From: Pseudomonas cerasi
GTDB lineage: Bacteria > Pseudomonadota > Gammaproteobacteria > Pseudomonadales > Pseudomonadaceae
Assembly: GCF_900074915.1 (NCBI RefSeq)
Contig: NZ_LT222319.1
Coordinates: forward strand, 796,001 to 860,000
Reading direction: 5' to 3'
Length of the DNA: 64,000 nucleotides
The notes beneath the pieces were generated by a model. That model had not been told where the DNA came from. It worked only from the letters and a program-made list of their open reading frames with translations, and did not search any database. The position numbers and the translations under genes are program-made. The stretch's first letter is position 1, and every line of letters starts with the position of its first letter. Shown here piece by piece: positions 47,061 to 54,993 of the stretch.

Positions 47061-47948
47061 TCAGTCTATCCGGGCTTCCTCAATATTGCGCAGTCGCGGT
47101 ATCAGGTCAGCGTTCCAGTGACGGATGCCCCAGGCGAGCACTTCCTGCGCGGTGCCATCGGTCATGTGTGCATCGAGCGGTTGCCCCAACGCGCGCAAGG
47201 CCCGCAGCAGCAGCAGCGTCGCCTGATCGGCGGGCAGTGGTGGGGAGCGATAGGACTTGCCCAGCTTGTGACCATCGGGTTGGGTGATCAACGGTACATG
47301 CAGGTAGCGCGGTTGGGGCAGGCCCAGCAGTTCCTGCAGGTACAGCTGGCGGGGTGTCGAGTCGAGCAGGTCGGCACCGCGAACGATATCGGTGACGCCT
47401 TGCCAGGCGTCGTCAATGACCACGGCCAGTTGATAGGCATACAGTCCATCGCGCCGGCGGATTACAAAGTCACCGCTTTCGCGGCCCAAGTGCATTTTGA
47501 AGGTGCCCTGAACCCGGTCTTCGAAGCGATATTCCAGCTCCGGAACGCGAATGCGGATTGCGGCGTTGTCCGGCGAATGCCCGGCATTGCGGCAGAAACC
47601 CGGATAGACACCCTGAAAGTCTTCGAGCTGTTTACGCGAGCAGGTGCAGGCGTAGGCCAGGCCATGATTGAACCAGCGCTGGAGGATCTCGGCGTAGGCG
47701 TCATGACGCTCGCTTTGCCGCACCATCTGGCCGTCCCATTCAAAACCGTAGCGCTCGAGTGTCTCGAGAATCCCCGCCTGCGCGCCGGCTACTTCACGCG
47801 GCGGGTCGAGATCCTCCATGCGCAACAGCCACTGACCGTCTGCCGCGCGCGCATCGAGATAGGAGGCGAGGGCTGCGACCAGCGAGCCAAAATGCAGGTA
47901 ACCACTGGGAGTCGGCGCAAAGCGCCCGATATAGGCCGGTTTTTTCAT
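47061..47948 (-). CDS. gluQRS: Glutamyl-Q tRNA(Asp) synthetase
   Basis: Modifies queuosine-34 of tRNA-Asp with glutamate. The protein has 295 residues. It has the class I motif RFAPTPSGYLHFGSL in place of HIGH, KLGKS near residue 230 and the zinc cysteines CTCSRKQLE...GFCRN. It lacks the anticodon-binding domain of full GluRS. It is downstream of dksA, from which it is separated by a repeat-filled gap. Confidence 0.95.
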   Translation of the reverse strand: MKKPAYIGRFAPTPSGYLHFGSLVAALASYLDARAADGQWLLRMEDLDPPREVAGAQAGILETLERYGFEWDGQMVRQSERHDAYAEILQRWFNHGLAYACTCSRKQLEDFQGVYPGFCRNAGHSPDNAAIRIRVPELEYRFEDRVQGTFKMHLGRESGDFVIRRRDGLYAYQLAVVIDDAWQGVTDIVRGADLLDSTPRQLYLQELLGLPQPRYLHVPLITQPDGHKLGKSYRSPPLPADQATLLLLRALRALGQPLDAHMTDGTAQEVLAWGIRHWNADLIPRLRNIEEARID

Positions 47949-48109
47949 GGGCGGGATGTTACGGGTGACGGGCTTGGACGGGCAAGTGGAACGCAGTGTG
48001 TGGTTATGCCGGGCTGCTATTTGAAGTGCTTTTCGGGCGATGGGAAAGCGGTTCTGCGATGTCAGATGGGGCGGGGTTCGGCTCAGGTCACCTTTTCGCC
48101 CCTCGGCGA

Positions 48110-48270
48110 GTCACTTTGAAGGGGCCAAAGTGACCAAAGCCCCTGGCTCCGTTTCCGGCCCGACTTCGTCGGGTTCCTTCGCCCTGTCACTGATCCGGGG
48201 GTCGCCGCAACGGGCCCTCCATGGCCCGGTGCGGCTAGCCTGGCGTCCTGCCAGGCTACCCCCGGATCAG
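48110..48270. repeat. Dispersed structured palindromic repeat (cloverleaf-like)
   Basis: The gluQRS-dksA gap holds a known-looking Pseudomonas intergenic element. It contains GTCACTTTG/CAAAGTGAC (48110-48134), CCCGAC-TTC-GTCGGG (48159-48173), and an outer stem CTGATCCGGGGG/CCCCCGGATCAG (48190-48201 with 48259-48270). The outer stem encloses two hairpins (GCCGC..CGGGCC/GGCCCG..GCGGC and AGCCTGGC/GCCAGGCT). It can form a three-way junction. The whole gap 47949-48419 has no supported protein gene. Confidence 0.8.
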
Positions 48271-48419
48271 CGCCAGGACTCAGCCGTCACTTACGTCGCA
48301 ATTTGCGTCGTCAGTGCCATCGCGATCAAAGAGCGCATGGGAGTAAGTTGGGCTGTGGACAGCGATGAGCAAGGAGTGGGAACAAGATTCGCCGTCATCG
48401 TGCTTTCAACAGGCACAAA

Positions 48420-48441
48420 AAAAGACGCCGAAGCGTCTTTT
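48420..48441 (-). terminator. Terminator of dksA
   Basis: Stem AAAAGACGC/GCGTCTTTT with loop CGAA; on the minus strand it is followed by a run of T. It lies 20 bp after the dksA stop. Confidence 0.9.
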
Positions 48442-48461
48442 CAGTCAAAGGCGGCCCCAGG

Positions 48462-48902
48462 TCATTTACCGACCTGTTTTTCCTTGATTTCTGCAAGTGT
48501 CTTGCAGTCGACGCACTGGTCTGCAGTCGGGCGAGCCTCAAGACGGCGGATGCCGATCTCTACGCCGCAGGATTCACACCAGCCATATTCCTCGTCCTTG
48601 ATCAGTTGCAGCGTCTTGTCGATTTTCTTGATCAGCTTGCGTTCGCGATCGCGGGCACGAAGTTCGAGGCTGAACTCTTCTTCCTGACTGGCACGGTCGG
48701 CCGGGTCAGGGAAGTTGGCAGCTTCATCCTTCATATGGTCTACCGTTCGGTCGACCTCTTGCATCAAGTCCTGCTTCCACTTGTTCAGGATCTTGGTGAA
48801 GTGCGCGCGCATCGGCTCGCCCATGTACTCTTCACCCTTCGTTTGCACGTAGGGCTCAAAGCCGCTGATTAGATGGTTCTGTTGCTTTTCTGGGGTGGGC
48901 AT
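48462..48902 (-). CDS. dksA: RNA polymerase-binding transcription factor DksA
   Basis: Works with ppGpp to adjust rRNA and amino-acid promoter activity. The protein has 146 residues with the coiled-coil tip EEFSLELRARDRERKL and the zinc finger CESCGVEIGIRRLEARPTADQCVDC at the C-terminus. ATG 48902 (MPTPEKQ) is preferred over the longer MRGGPD frame. It lies between gluQRS and the divergent aminotransferase gene. Confidence 0.96.
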   Translation of the reverse strand: MPTPEKQQNHLISGFEPYVQTKGEEYMGEPMRAHFTKILNKWKQDLMQEVDRTVDHMKDEAANFPDPADRASQEEEFSLELRARDRERKLIKKIDKTLQLIKDEEYGWCESCGVEIGIRRLEARPTADQCVDCKTLAEIKEKQVGK

Positions 48903-49250
48903 GTCTGGACCGCCTCTCACTCTTCTAATCTATTGCGCAGGATTGTTCCATCACCGACACCCGTCGGCCCTGCAGCTGCAAGCGGGCGAACTTACCAGAT
49001 CAAATCGGAGTGCGCTACTCCCGGTTGTCGAGCATGACGACGCCGTCTTCTTATGGAGATGGCCATTTCGCATCTGCCCTGCATCTAAATGAACTCTAGT
49101 CGCTGCGCACCGTCGTAGCTTTCTTTTATTCAGCGTTCGGGGACCGGGTTTTTCAGTCCGCAAACACACCGTCGGGCGGGTGGTTGGGTAGAATCATGGC
49201 GCGCCGTGATGACAATCATGTTTTAACACCCGCCCTCCAAAGGAATATCC
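48903..49250. other. Intergenic region between dksA and aminotransferase gene
   Basis: 348 bp without a supported gene. It should contain the divergent promoters. TAGAAT near 49190 may be a -10 box for the rightward gene, and AAGGA precedes ATG 49251. Confidence 0.5.
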
Positions 49251-50423
49251 ATGAGCCAGCCTTACAGTGCGCGCAGCCGCGCCATAGAACCTTTTCATGT
49301 CATGGCGTTGCTGGCGCGTGCCAATGAATTGCAGGCGGCGGGTCATGATGTGATTCACCTTGAAATCGGCGAGCCCGATTTCACCACTGCGCAGCCCATC
49401 ATTAAGGCTGGTCAGGCGGCACTGGCAGACGGCAAGACGCGTTACACCGCCGCGCGCGGCCTGCCGCAGCTGCGCGAGGCCATTGCCGGGTTTTACGCCC
49501 AGCGTTACGGCTTCGACATTGATCCTCAGCGCATTCTGGTCACGCCGGGTGGTTCAGGCGCGTTGTTGCTGACCAGCAGTCTACTGGTCGATCCGGGCAA
49601 GCACTGGTTGCTGGCCGACCCTGGCTACCCGTGCAATCGACACTTTTTACGTCTGATAGAAGGCGAGGCGCAGCTGGTGCCGGTAGGTCCCCAGGAGCGT
49701 TATCAACTGACCCCCGAGCTGGTGGCCAAGCACTGGAACCAGAACAGTGTCGGCGCTCTGGTGGCATCGCCCGCCAACCCGACCGGCACTCTATTGAGTC
49801 ATGACGAACTGGCAGCCTTGTCTCAGGCATTGAAAGCCCGCAATGGCCACTTGGTGGTGGACGAGATCTATCACGGCCTGACCTACGGTGTGGACGCCAG
49901 CAGTGTGCTGGAGGTGGATAATGACGCTTTCGTCCTCAATAGCTTTTCAAAGTATTTCGGCATGACCGGGTGGCGTCTTGGCTGGCTGGTCGCGCCAGAG
50001 GATGCGGTGGCCGATCTGGAAAAGCTGGCCCAGAACCTTTACATCAGCGCGCCGAGCATGGCGCAACATGCTGCGCTCGCCTGCTTTGAGCCGCAGACAC
50101 TGGCCATACTCGAGCAACGGCGTGCCGAGTTCGGCCGCCGCCGTGACTTTCTGCTGCCAGCGCTACGCGAACTGGGGTTCGGTATTGCCGTCGAGCCGGA
50201 AGGGGCCTTTTATTTGTATGCCGATATCTCCGCGTTTGGCGGCGATGCCTTTGCCTTTTGCCGGCACTTTCTGGAAACCGAGTACGTCGCCTTTACACCG
50301 GGGCTGGACTTTGGTCGTTTCCAGGCCGGGCACCACGTGCGCTTTGCCTATACGCAAAGCCTGCCGCGCCTTGAACAGGCGGTCGAGCGAATCGCTCGCG
50401 GTTTGCGTAGCTGGGGCGTCTGA
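49251..50423 (+). CDS. PLP-dependent class I/II aminotransferase
   Basis: Protein of 390 residues, fold type I. The PLP lysine lies in [20 protein letters not shown]. Other features are [35 protein letters not shown] and [19 protein letters not shown]. It fits aspartate/alanine-type aminotransferases of class Ia-gamma; the substrate cannot be deduced. sfsA overlaps its stop by one base. Divergent from dksA. Confidence 0.92.
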   Translation: MSQPYSARSRAIEPFHVMALLARANELQAAGHDVIHLEIGEPDFTTAQPIIKAGQAALADGKTRYTAARGLPQLREAIAGFYAQRYGFDIDPQRILVTPGGSGALLLTSSLLVDPGKHWLLADPGYPCNRHFLRLIEGEAQLVPVGPQERYQLTPELVAKHWNQNSVGALVASPANPTGTLLSHDELAALSQALKARNGHLVVDEIYHGLTYGVDASSVLEVDNDAFVLNSFSKYFGMTGWRLGWLVAPEDAVADLEKLAQNLYISAPSMAQHAALACFEPQTLAILEQRRAEFGRRRDFLLPALRELGFGIAVEPEGAFYLYADISAFGGDAFAFCRHFLETEYVAFTPGLDFGRFQAGHHVRFAYTQSLPRLEQAVERIARGLRSWGV

Positions 50424-51136
50424 TGCGTTTTTCTCCGCAGCTTGAACAGGGTCGTCTGCTGGTGCGTTATAAGCGTTTTCTCGCTGATATCGAAACCGAT
50501 AGCGGTGAGTTGCTGACCATTCACTGCCCTAACACCGGTTCGATGCTCAACTGCATGATGCCCGGCGGGCGCGTGTGGTTCAGTCGCTCGAATGACCCCA
50601 AGCGCAAACTGCCGGGCACTTGGGAAATCAGCGAAACCCCGCAGGGTCGCCTGGCCTGTATCAATACCGGACGGGCCAATACGCTGGTTGAAGAGGCCTT
50701 GCACGCCGGGGTCATCAGCGAACTGACGGGGTTCACGGCGCTCAAGCGCGAGGTGGCCTACGGACAGGAAAAAAGCCGTGTGGACTTTCGTCTGGAGTAT
50801 CCGGATGGCTACCTGTATCTGGAAGTGAAAAGTGTCACTTTGGGGTTCGATGGCTCCAGCGTGGCGGCATTCCCCGATGCGGTGACCCAGCGAGGCGCGC
50901 GGCACCTGCGCGAACTGGCGACGCTGGCGCGCGAAGGCGTGCGCGCCGTGCTGCTGTATTGCGTCAATCTCACCGGTATCGACGCTGTGCGGCCTGCGCA
51001 GGAGATTGATCCTGCCTACGCGGCGGCGTTGCGTGAAGCTATTGATGCCGGTGTGCAAATTCTTGCCTACGGTGCGCAACTGACGTCGGAAGAGATTTTT
51101 ATCGACCGTCGCCTGCAGGTGCACGGACTGGATTGA
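50423..51136 (+). CDS. sfsA: DNA/RNA nuclease SfsA
   Basis: Protein of 237 residues. It shows [49 protein letters not shown] and [16 protein letters not shown], typical of SfsA with its PD-(D/E)XK-like core. Once called sugar fermentation stimulation protein, its true role is debated. Translationally coupled to the aminotransferase gene (TGATG). Confidence 0.95.
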   Translation: MRFSPQLEQGRLLVRYKRFLADIETDSGELLTIHCPNTGSMLNCMMPGGRVWFSRSNDPKRKLPGTWEISETPQGRLACINTGRANTLVEEALHAGVISELTGFTALKREVAYGQEKSRVDFRLEYPDGYLYLEVKSVTLGFDGSSVAAFPDAVTQRGARHLRELATLAREGVRAVLLYCVNLTGIDAVRPAQEIDPAYAAALREAIDAGVQILAYGAQLTSEEIFIDRRLQVHGLD

Positions 51137-51166
51137 GGCATCTGGCTACAGGCGGTTCAGACTCCG

Positions 51167-51496
51167 TCATGCCTCCAGATGCAGCGACACCCAGATGCCC
51201 TCGGCGTCTTCACGGCTTTTGATGACGGTCAAGGACTGGCCTTCGCAAGGCCCGGCAACGCATTCGCCGTTCTCGATCAGAAACAACGCCCCGTGCGTAG
51301 CGCACTGGATCAGGCTTGCACTGCTGTCCAGAAATTGATCGGGTTGCCATTCCAGGGGAATGCCGCGATGCGGGCAGCGGTTTTTGTAGACGAACACTTG
51401 GCCTTGGCGGCGCACGGCAAACAGCGCATGTTCGCCCAGCGCGAAGCCTTTGCTGTGGGCTTCGGGCAGGTGGCTTGAAGTGCAAAGGAATATCAA
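51167..51496 (-). CDS. Rieske [2Fe-2S] protein
   Basis: Small ferredoxin-like protein of 109 residues. It has the cluster-binding pairs C-x-H (NRCPHRGIP, residues 41-43) and C-x2-H (QCATHGALF, about residues 65-68), typical of the Rieske fold of non-haem oxygenase ferredoxins. It begins at TTG 51496, with GGAGG just 4 bp before it. It is convergent with sfsA and alone, so its partner oxidoreductase is unknown. Confidence 0.85.
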   Translation of the reverse strand: MIFLCTSSHLPEAHSKGFALGEHALFAVRRQGQVFVYKNRCPHRGIPLEWQPDQFLDSSASLIQCATHGALFLIENGECVAGPCEGQSLTVIKSREDAEGIWVSLHLEA

Positions 51497-51737
51497 GAAG
51501 CCTCCATAGGCCAGTTGTTAGAGGGCCCGTTTTAGGGTGCCAGTTTTCAGGGGCGATGCCTGATCGGACAAGTCTGGCATTTTCTTCGGATTGATGCGCT
51601 GCGTTACGTTGAAGTCATTACAGGGTACGTCGGTTCTTTCCTGTCTTTCTGTAGCTTTCGTCTCTAAGCGCATCGCCTACGCCTGTAGGCCTTGCAGCCA
51701 TATATCGTCCGCTCATGTCTTGCAGAGCGGAAATACT

Positions 51738-52523
51738 ATGAAAGAGATGACAGCAGATGATGAGCGACTGGCGCGTCAGGTCATCGGGCTGCTTGAGCTG
51801 TTCGCCCTCAACACAGACGACACGGAGCAGCGCATTGTCGGCATCTGTCGGCGTGCATGTACGCCTGTGGGGCCGGTTGCCGCGGTCAGCGTCCAGCAAC
51901 GTTTCGTGTGTCTGGCACGCACCACGCTGGATCGCCTACATGCTCGTCATATCAAGGTCGTCGCCGTGGTCAATTTCCCTCATGGCAGCAGCAATGTTCA
52001 GTCAGTCATCGCCCAGGTACGCGCTGCGCTGATGGCTGGCGCGGATGAGATCGACGTCGTGTATCCCTTTCGCGCATTGCTCGGCGGAGATCGGCAGCCC
52101 GGCCTGGCGATGATTTCGGCGTGTTCGGCTTTGTGTGCCGGGCAGGTCAGGCTTACCGCTACCCTTGAAACCGGTGACTTGCGTGACTCGCAAATGATCC
52201 TCGATGCGTGTCGCGATGCGATTGTTTCGGGCGCTGACTTCATCAAGACCAGCACGGGCAAGGCCGCCACGCATGTCACGCCGCAGGCTGCACGGATCAT
52301 GCTGGAGTCCATTGCTGACGTAGGCGGACAAGTGGGGCTCAAGGTTGCAGGCGGGATCCGTACGTTCGACGAGGCGCGTGTTTACATGGCACTGGTCCGC
52401 GCGCGATTTGGTCTGCAATGGATCAGCGCCGGACGTTTACGGCTGGGAGGATCGAGCTTGCTGGACGATTTGCTGGCAAGGCTCGGCCTGCTCGAATCCC
52501 ATGGTGGCGGCGCTGGCTTTTGA
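51738..52523 (+). CDS. deoC: Deoxyribose-phosphate aldolase
   Basis: Cleaves deoxyribose 5-phosphate to glyceraldehyde 3-phosphate and acetaldehyde. The protein has 261 residues. The Schiff-base lysine is in FIKTSTGKAATH and the second lysine in VGLKVAGGIRTFDEA; the proton-relay Asp is in EIDVVYPF. ATG 51738 (MKEMTADDERLAR) fits the E. coli DeoC N-terminus; the open frame continues upstream without a good site. It stands alone, with no deoABD near it. Confidence 0.92.
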   Translation: MKEMTADDERLARQVIGLLELFALNTDDTEQRIVGICRRACTPVGPVAAVSVQQRFVCLARTTLDRLHARHIKVVAVVNFPHGSSNVQSVIAQVRAALMAGADEIDVVYPFRALLGGDRQPGLAMISACSALCAGQVRLTATLETGDLRDSQMILDACRDAIVSGADFIKTSTGKAATHVTPQAARIMLESIADVGGQVGLKVAGGIRTFDEARVYMALVRARFGLQWISAGRLRLGGSSLLDDLLARLGLLESHGGGAGF

Positions 52524-52547
52524 ATGACCGGTGGTTTTGTGCCGGGC

Positions 52548-52660
52548 AAAAAAAGACCCGGCAAAGAGCCGGGTCAAAAACCGTGATTAGCCTGATGAGG
52601 AGATAATCTGAAAGTCCGAACCAAGGTCTTTCAGGCTACCGTCCAGTCTCGCGACCGGAT
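52548..52660 (-). ncRNA. prrF: PrrF iron-responsive small RNA
   Basis: About 113 nt read leftwards, with no protein-coding content. It starts near TCGCGAGACTGGACGG, holds a self-complementary stem (CTGAAAGACCTTGG / TTCGGACTTTCAG) and then GATTATCTCCTCATCAGGCT followed by AATCACGG. It ends in a terminator hairpin plus T run. This arrangement matches PrrF of P. aeruginosa as I recall it: Fur represses it, and it pairs with mRNAs of iron-using proteins such as SodB when iron is scarce. A Fur box overlaps its promoter. Ends are estimated. Confidence 0.88.
52555..52575 (-). terminator. Terminator of prrF
   Basis: GACCCGGC-AAAGA-GCCGGGTC, with a run of seven T after it on the minus strand. Confidence 0.9.
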
Positions 52661-52662
52661 GT

Positions 52663-52694
52663 GATAATCATAACGATTCTCATTTGTAAGTCAA
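52663..52694 (-). promoter_or_regulatory. prrF promoter with overlapping Fur box
   Basis: On the minus strand, TTGACT (-35, 52694-52689) and TATGAT (-10, 52672-52667) are 16 bp apart. The stretch 52681-52663, GAGAATCGTTATGATTATC, agrees with the 19-bp Fur consensus in 14 of 19 bases and covers the -10 box, so iron-loaded Fur would block transcription. Confidence 0.85.
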
Positions 52695-52879
52695 CATTTC
52701 TTTTGGTGGCCCGGACGCCGGTGCCTGCGCCTGATTCAGCACGCATATTTGAGGGCTAAAAAGTGCTGAGCACAGCGAAGACCGGGTTGCGCATGCAAGA
52801 GAAGGGGGGCATGAAAAGAGTGCGATACATCGCCAGCCCGCTATGCATCGCGCATGCAGGCTGCAACGTTTTTGCGGTA

Positions 52880-53224
52880 TCAGTGGTTACGGTAGCGCAG
52901 GCGCGTGCCGAAATTCACCGACATCAGGATCTCGTCAGCCGAGAGTTCGGCCGGGAAGAACACCCCTGAAATCTGTGCGTGAGCGATGCTCGCACCTTCC
53001 ATCGGCGTATTGCGCAGGTCCAGGCCGCGAAGGTCGGCAGAGCGAAAATAGGCGTCGGTGAAGTCGATGCCGGCTGTGTCCAGCTCGCGCAGGTCCAGCC
53101 CTCTGAAGTCGCCCCCGACCATGTCGATGGTGCCGGTTCGTGGTTTCTCTTGATTGAAACCTTCGACGTCATCTTTGCGCAGCAGCATATAAAGCGGTGA
53201 GTCGATCTGTTTGGGGTGGCTCAT
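52880..53224 (-). CDS. Pentapeptide-repeat protein
   Basis: Protein of 114 residues. Its middle carries pentapeptide-type repeats A(D/N)Lxx: DFRGLDLRELDTAGIDFTDAYFRSADLRGLDL, a right-handed beta-helix. ATG 53224 (MSHPKQID) has GGAGG 6 bp upstream; the frame can begin 5 codons earlier. Function unknown, and no operon partners are visible. Some pentapeptide proteins mimic DNA and inhibit gyrase. Confidence 0.85.
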   Translation of the reverse strand: MSHPKQIDSPLYMLLRKDDVEGFNQEKPRTGTIDMVGGDFRGLDLRELDTAGIDFTDAYFRSADLRGLDLRNTPMEGASIAHAQISGVFFPAELSADEILMSVNFGTRLRYRNH

Positions 53225-53324
53225 GATGGCCTCCGACATGTCATTGCGTTGGAATTATGGCGCCAGTATATCGCCATCATCTTGAGGCCGTGAAGCATTA
53301 ACCGCTCAACGGCCATGCGTCTGT

Positions 53325-54863
53325 TTAAAGGCCCGGCAGGCGCTGACGCAGGTTGTCGATAAGGCCGTCCAGGTCGCTGCTGACGTTGGTTGCAACCTGC
53401 TTGCTGCGCAGGATTTCGTCGGCGCCTAGCGGCTCGCGACTGGCCTGCTGCGCCTCGATGACTTCCAGTGTGGCGTCGGAGGGGTCGTTGTTCTGTGCCT
53501 GACGCTGCGCAAGCCAGCCAGCGATCACTGCCTGTGGTGCTTCGCAATCCAGAATCAGGAACGGCACACCGGTGTTTTCCGCAATCTTTGCCGCCGCATC
53601 GCGTTGCTCGCGCTTCAGGTAGGTCGCATCGATTACCACCGAGAAGCCCGCGCGCAGTGTTGCGGAGGCCAGCTCATGCAGGCGTGCATAAGTTGCGCTG
53701 CTGGCTTGCGCGTCATACAGATCCTGGCCCTGGCCGGCAAACAGGCGCTTGCGCTCTACGTCCGAGCGCAGGCGGATGGCGCCCAGCGATTCCACCAGAC
53801 GCATTGCTACGTGGCTTTTGCCGACGGCAGAGACACCGTGGGTAATCGTCAGAAACGGCGAAGGGATGGCGCTGTAGCTCTCGGCCAGATTGGCATAATT
53901 GCGGTACTGACGAAGCGTCGCCGCGCGCTGCAAACCGTCGGCATTGGCCGGCTGGGTAAACAGTGCCACCTTGGCGCGTACCATTGCGCGATAAGCCTTG
54001 TAGAAGTTCAACAGCTCAAGGCCTGCGTAGTCGCCGGTGACTTCGAGGTACTGACTGATCAAGCGCCGCGACAGCGACTTCAGGCCACGGTCCTCAAGGT
54101 CCATTGCCAGAAAGCCGATGTCGGCGTAGACGTCGGTCTTGCGGAACGGCTCGTTGAACTCGATGCAGTCGAACAGTACGACCTTGCCGTCAATCACCGT
54201 TGCGTTGCCCAGATGGATGTCGCCATGGCATTCACGGATGAACCCGTCGGCCTTGCGGTGAGCCAGCAGCGGCTTGAGTCGCGCAAAGCTCGACTCTGCC
54301 CACGCCTGCAGGGCATCAAGCTGTGCCAGGTCGGATTTTTCGCTGAGCAGCGGGCGAATCTGCTCGAAATTCTGTACCACCGGGGCCATCACGCTGTCAG
54401 GCGAGCCGAGCTCGCTTTCGGCCCCGACCTGCGGTGAGGTCAGGTGAAAGCCGGCAATCTGGCTCGCCAGTTCGTCGATGTGCGCAGTCGTCACTTCACC
54501 GTTGGCCTGCAGCGTGCTCAGCAGACCATCCTGCGAGAACTGCTTCATCTTCAGCGCGTACTCGATGGCTTCGCCGTCGCCGCCCAGTTGTGGCGCGTTC
54601 TCTGTGCCAGTGATCGGCAGGACTTCGATGTAGAGGTCGTCGGTCAGACGCTGATTCAGGCGCAACTCTTCTTCGCAGAAATGCTTGCGCAGGGCCAGCG
54701 TGGTGAAATCCAGAAAGCCGAAGTTCATCGGCTTTTTGAATTTGTAGGCATACGGACCCGTCAGCAGCACCCAGGAAATGTGCGTTTCGATGACCTGGAA
54801 ACTCTCCACCGGATGGGGGAAGAGGGCAGGGTTCTGCAGGGCAGCAATCAAAGACTGGCTCAC
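53325..54863 (-). CDS. Two-domain kinase: APH-like plus P-loop ATPase
   Basis: Protein of 512 residues. Residues about 45-330 resemble aminoglycoside phosphotransferase-like enzymes: FIRECHGDIHLGNATVIDGKVVLFDCIEFNEPFR contains the catalytic HGDxHxxN and a DxxE. The C-terminal third (from about 335) is a P-loop kinase domain with THGVSAVGKSHVAM (Walker A) and VVIDATYLKREQR. The start is GTG 54863 with GAAGGAT upstream; the track-longer frame overlaps mrcB antisense. Similar fusions exist in many proteobacteria; the substrate is unknown. It is divergent from mrcB. Confidence 0.82.
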   Translation of the reverse strand: MSQSLIAALQNPALFPHPVESFQVIETHISWVLLTGPYAYKFKKPMNFGFLDFTTLALRKHFCEEELRLNQRLTDDLYIEVLPITGTENAPQLGGDGEAIEYALKMKQFSQDGLLSTLQANGEVTTAHIDELASQIAGFHLTSPQVGAESELGSPDSVMAPVVQNFEQIRPLLSEKSDLAQLDALQAWAESSFARLKPLLAHRKADGFIRECHGDIHLGNATVIDGKVVLFDCIEFNEPFRKTDVYADIGFLAMDLEDRGLKSLSRRLISQYLEVTGDYAGLELLNFYKAYRAMVRAKVALFTQPANADGLQRAATLRQYRNYANLAESYSAIPSPFLTITHGVSAVGKSHVAMRLVESLGAIRLRSDVERKRLFAGQGQDLYDAQASSATYARLHELASATLRAGFSVVIDATYLKREQRDAAAKIAENTGVPFLILDCEAPQAVIAGWLAQRQAQNNDPSDATLEVIEAQQASREPLGADEILRSKQVATNVSSDLDGLIDNLRQRLPGL

Positions 54864-54993
54864 GGTCGATCCTTCAGGAATGTGTTCAAAATGTAAGTAC
54901 ACGATGCTGCCATTATGGCCGCTTGGCGCGAGGCTGCAAACCGCTGGCTCGGGCGTCTGTCGATCCTCGGTAAAGTGCGTATAATCCGCGCCC

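Noticed and set aside
48040..48687. Possible protein over the gluQRS-dksA gap
   Set aside because: It runs through the palindromic repeat and the dksA terminator, then antisense to dksA.
52763..52969. Small + frame after the Fur box
   Set aside because: No family pattern, and its end is antisense to the pentapeptide gene; the Fur box serves prrF on the other strand.
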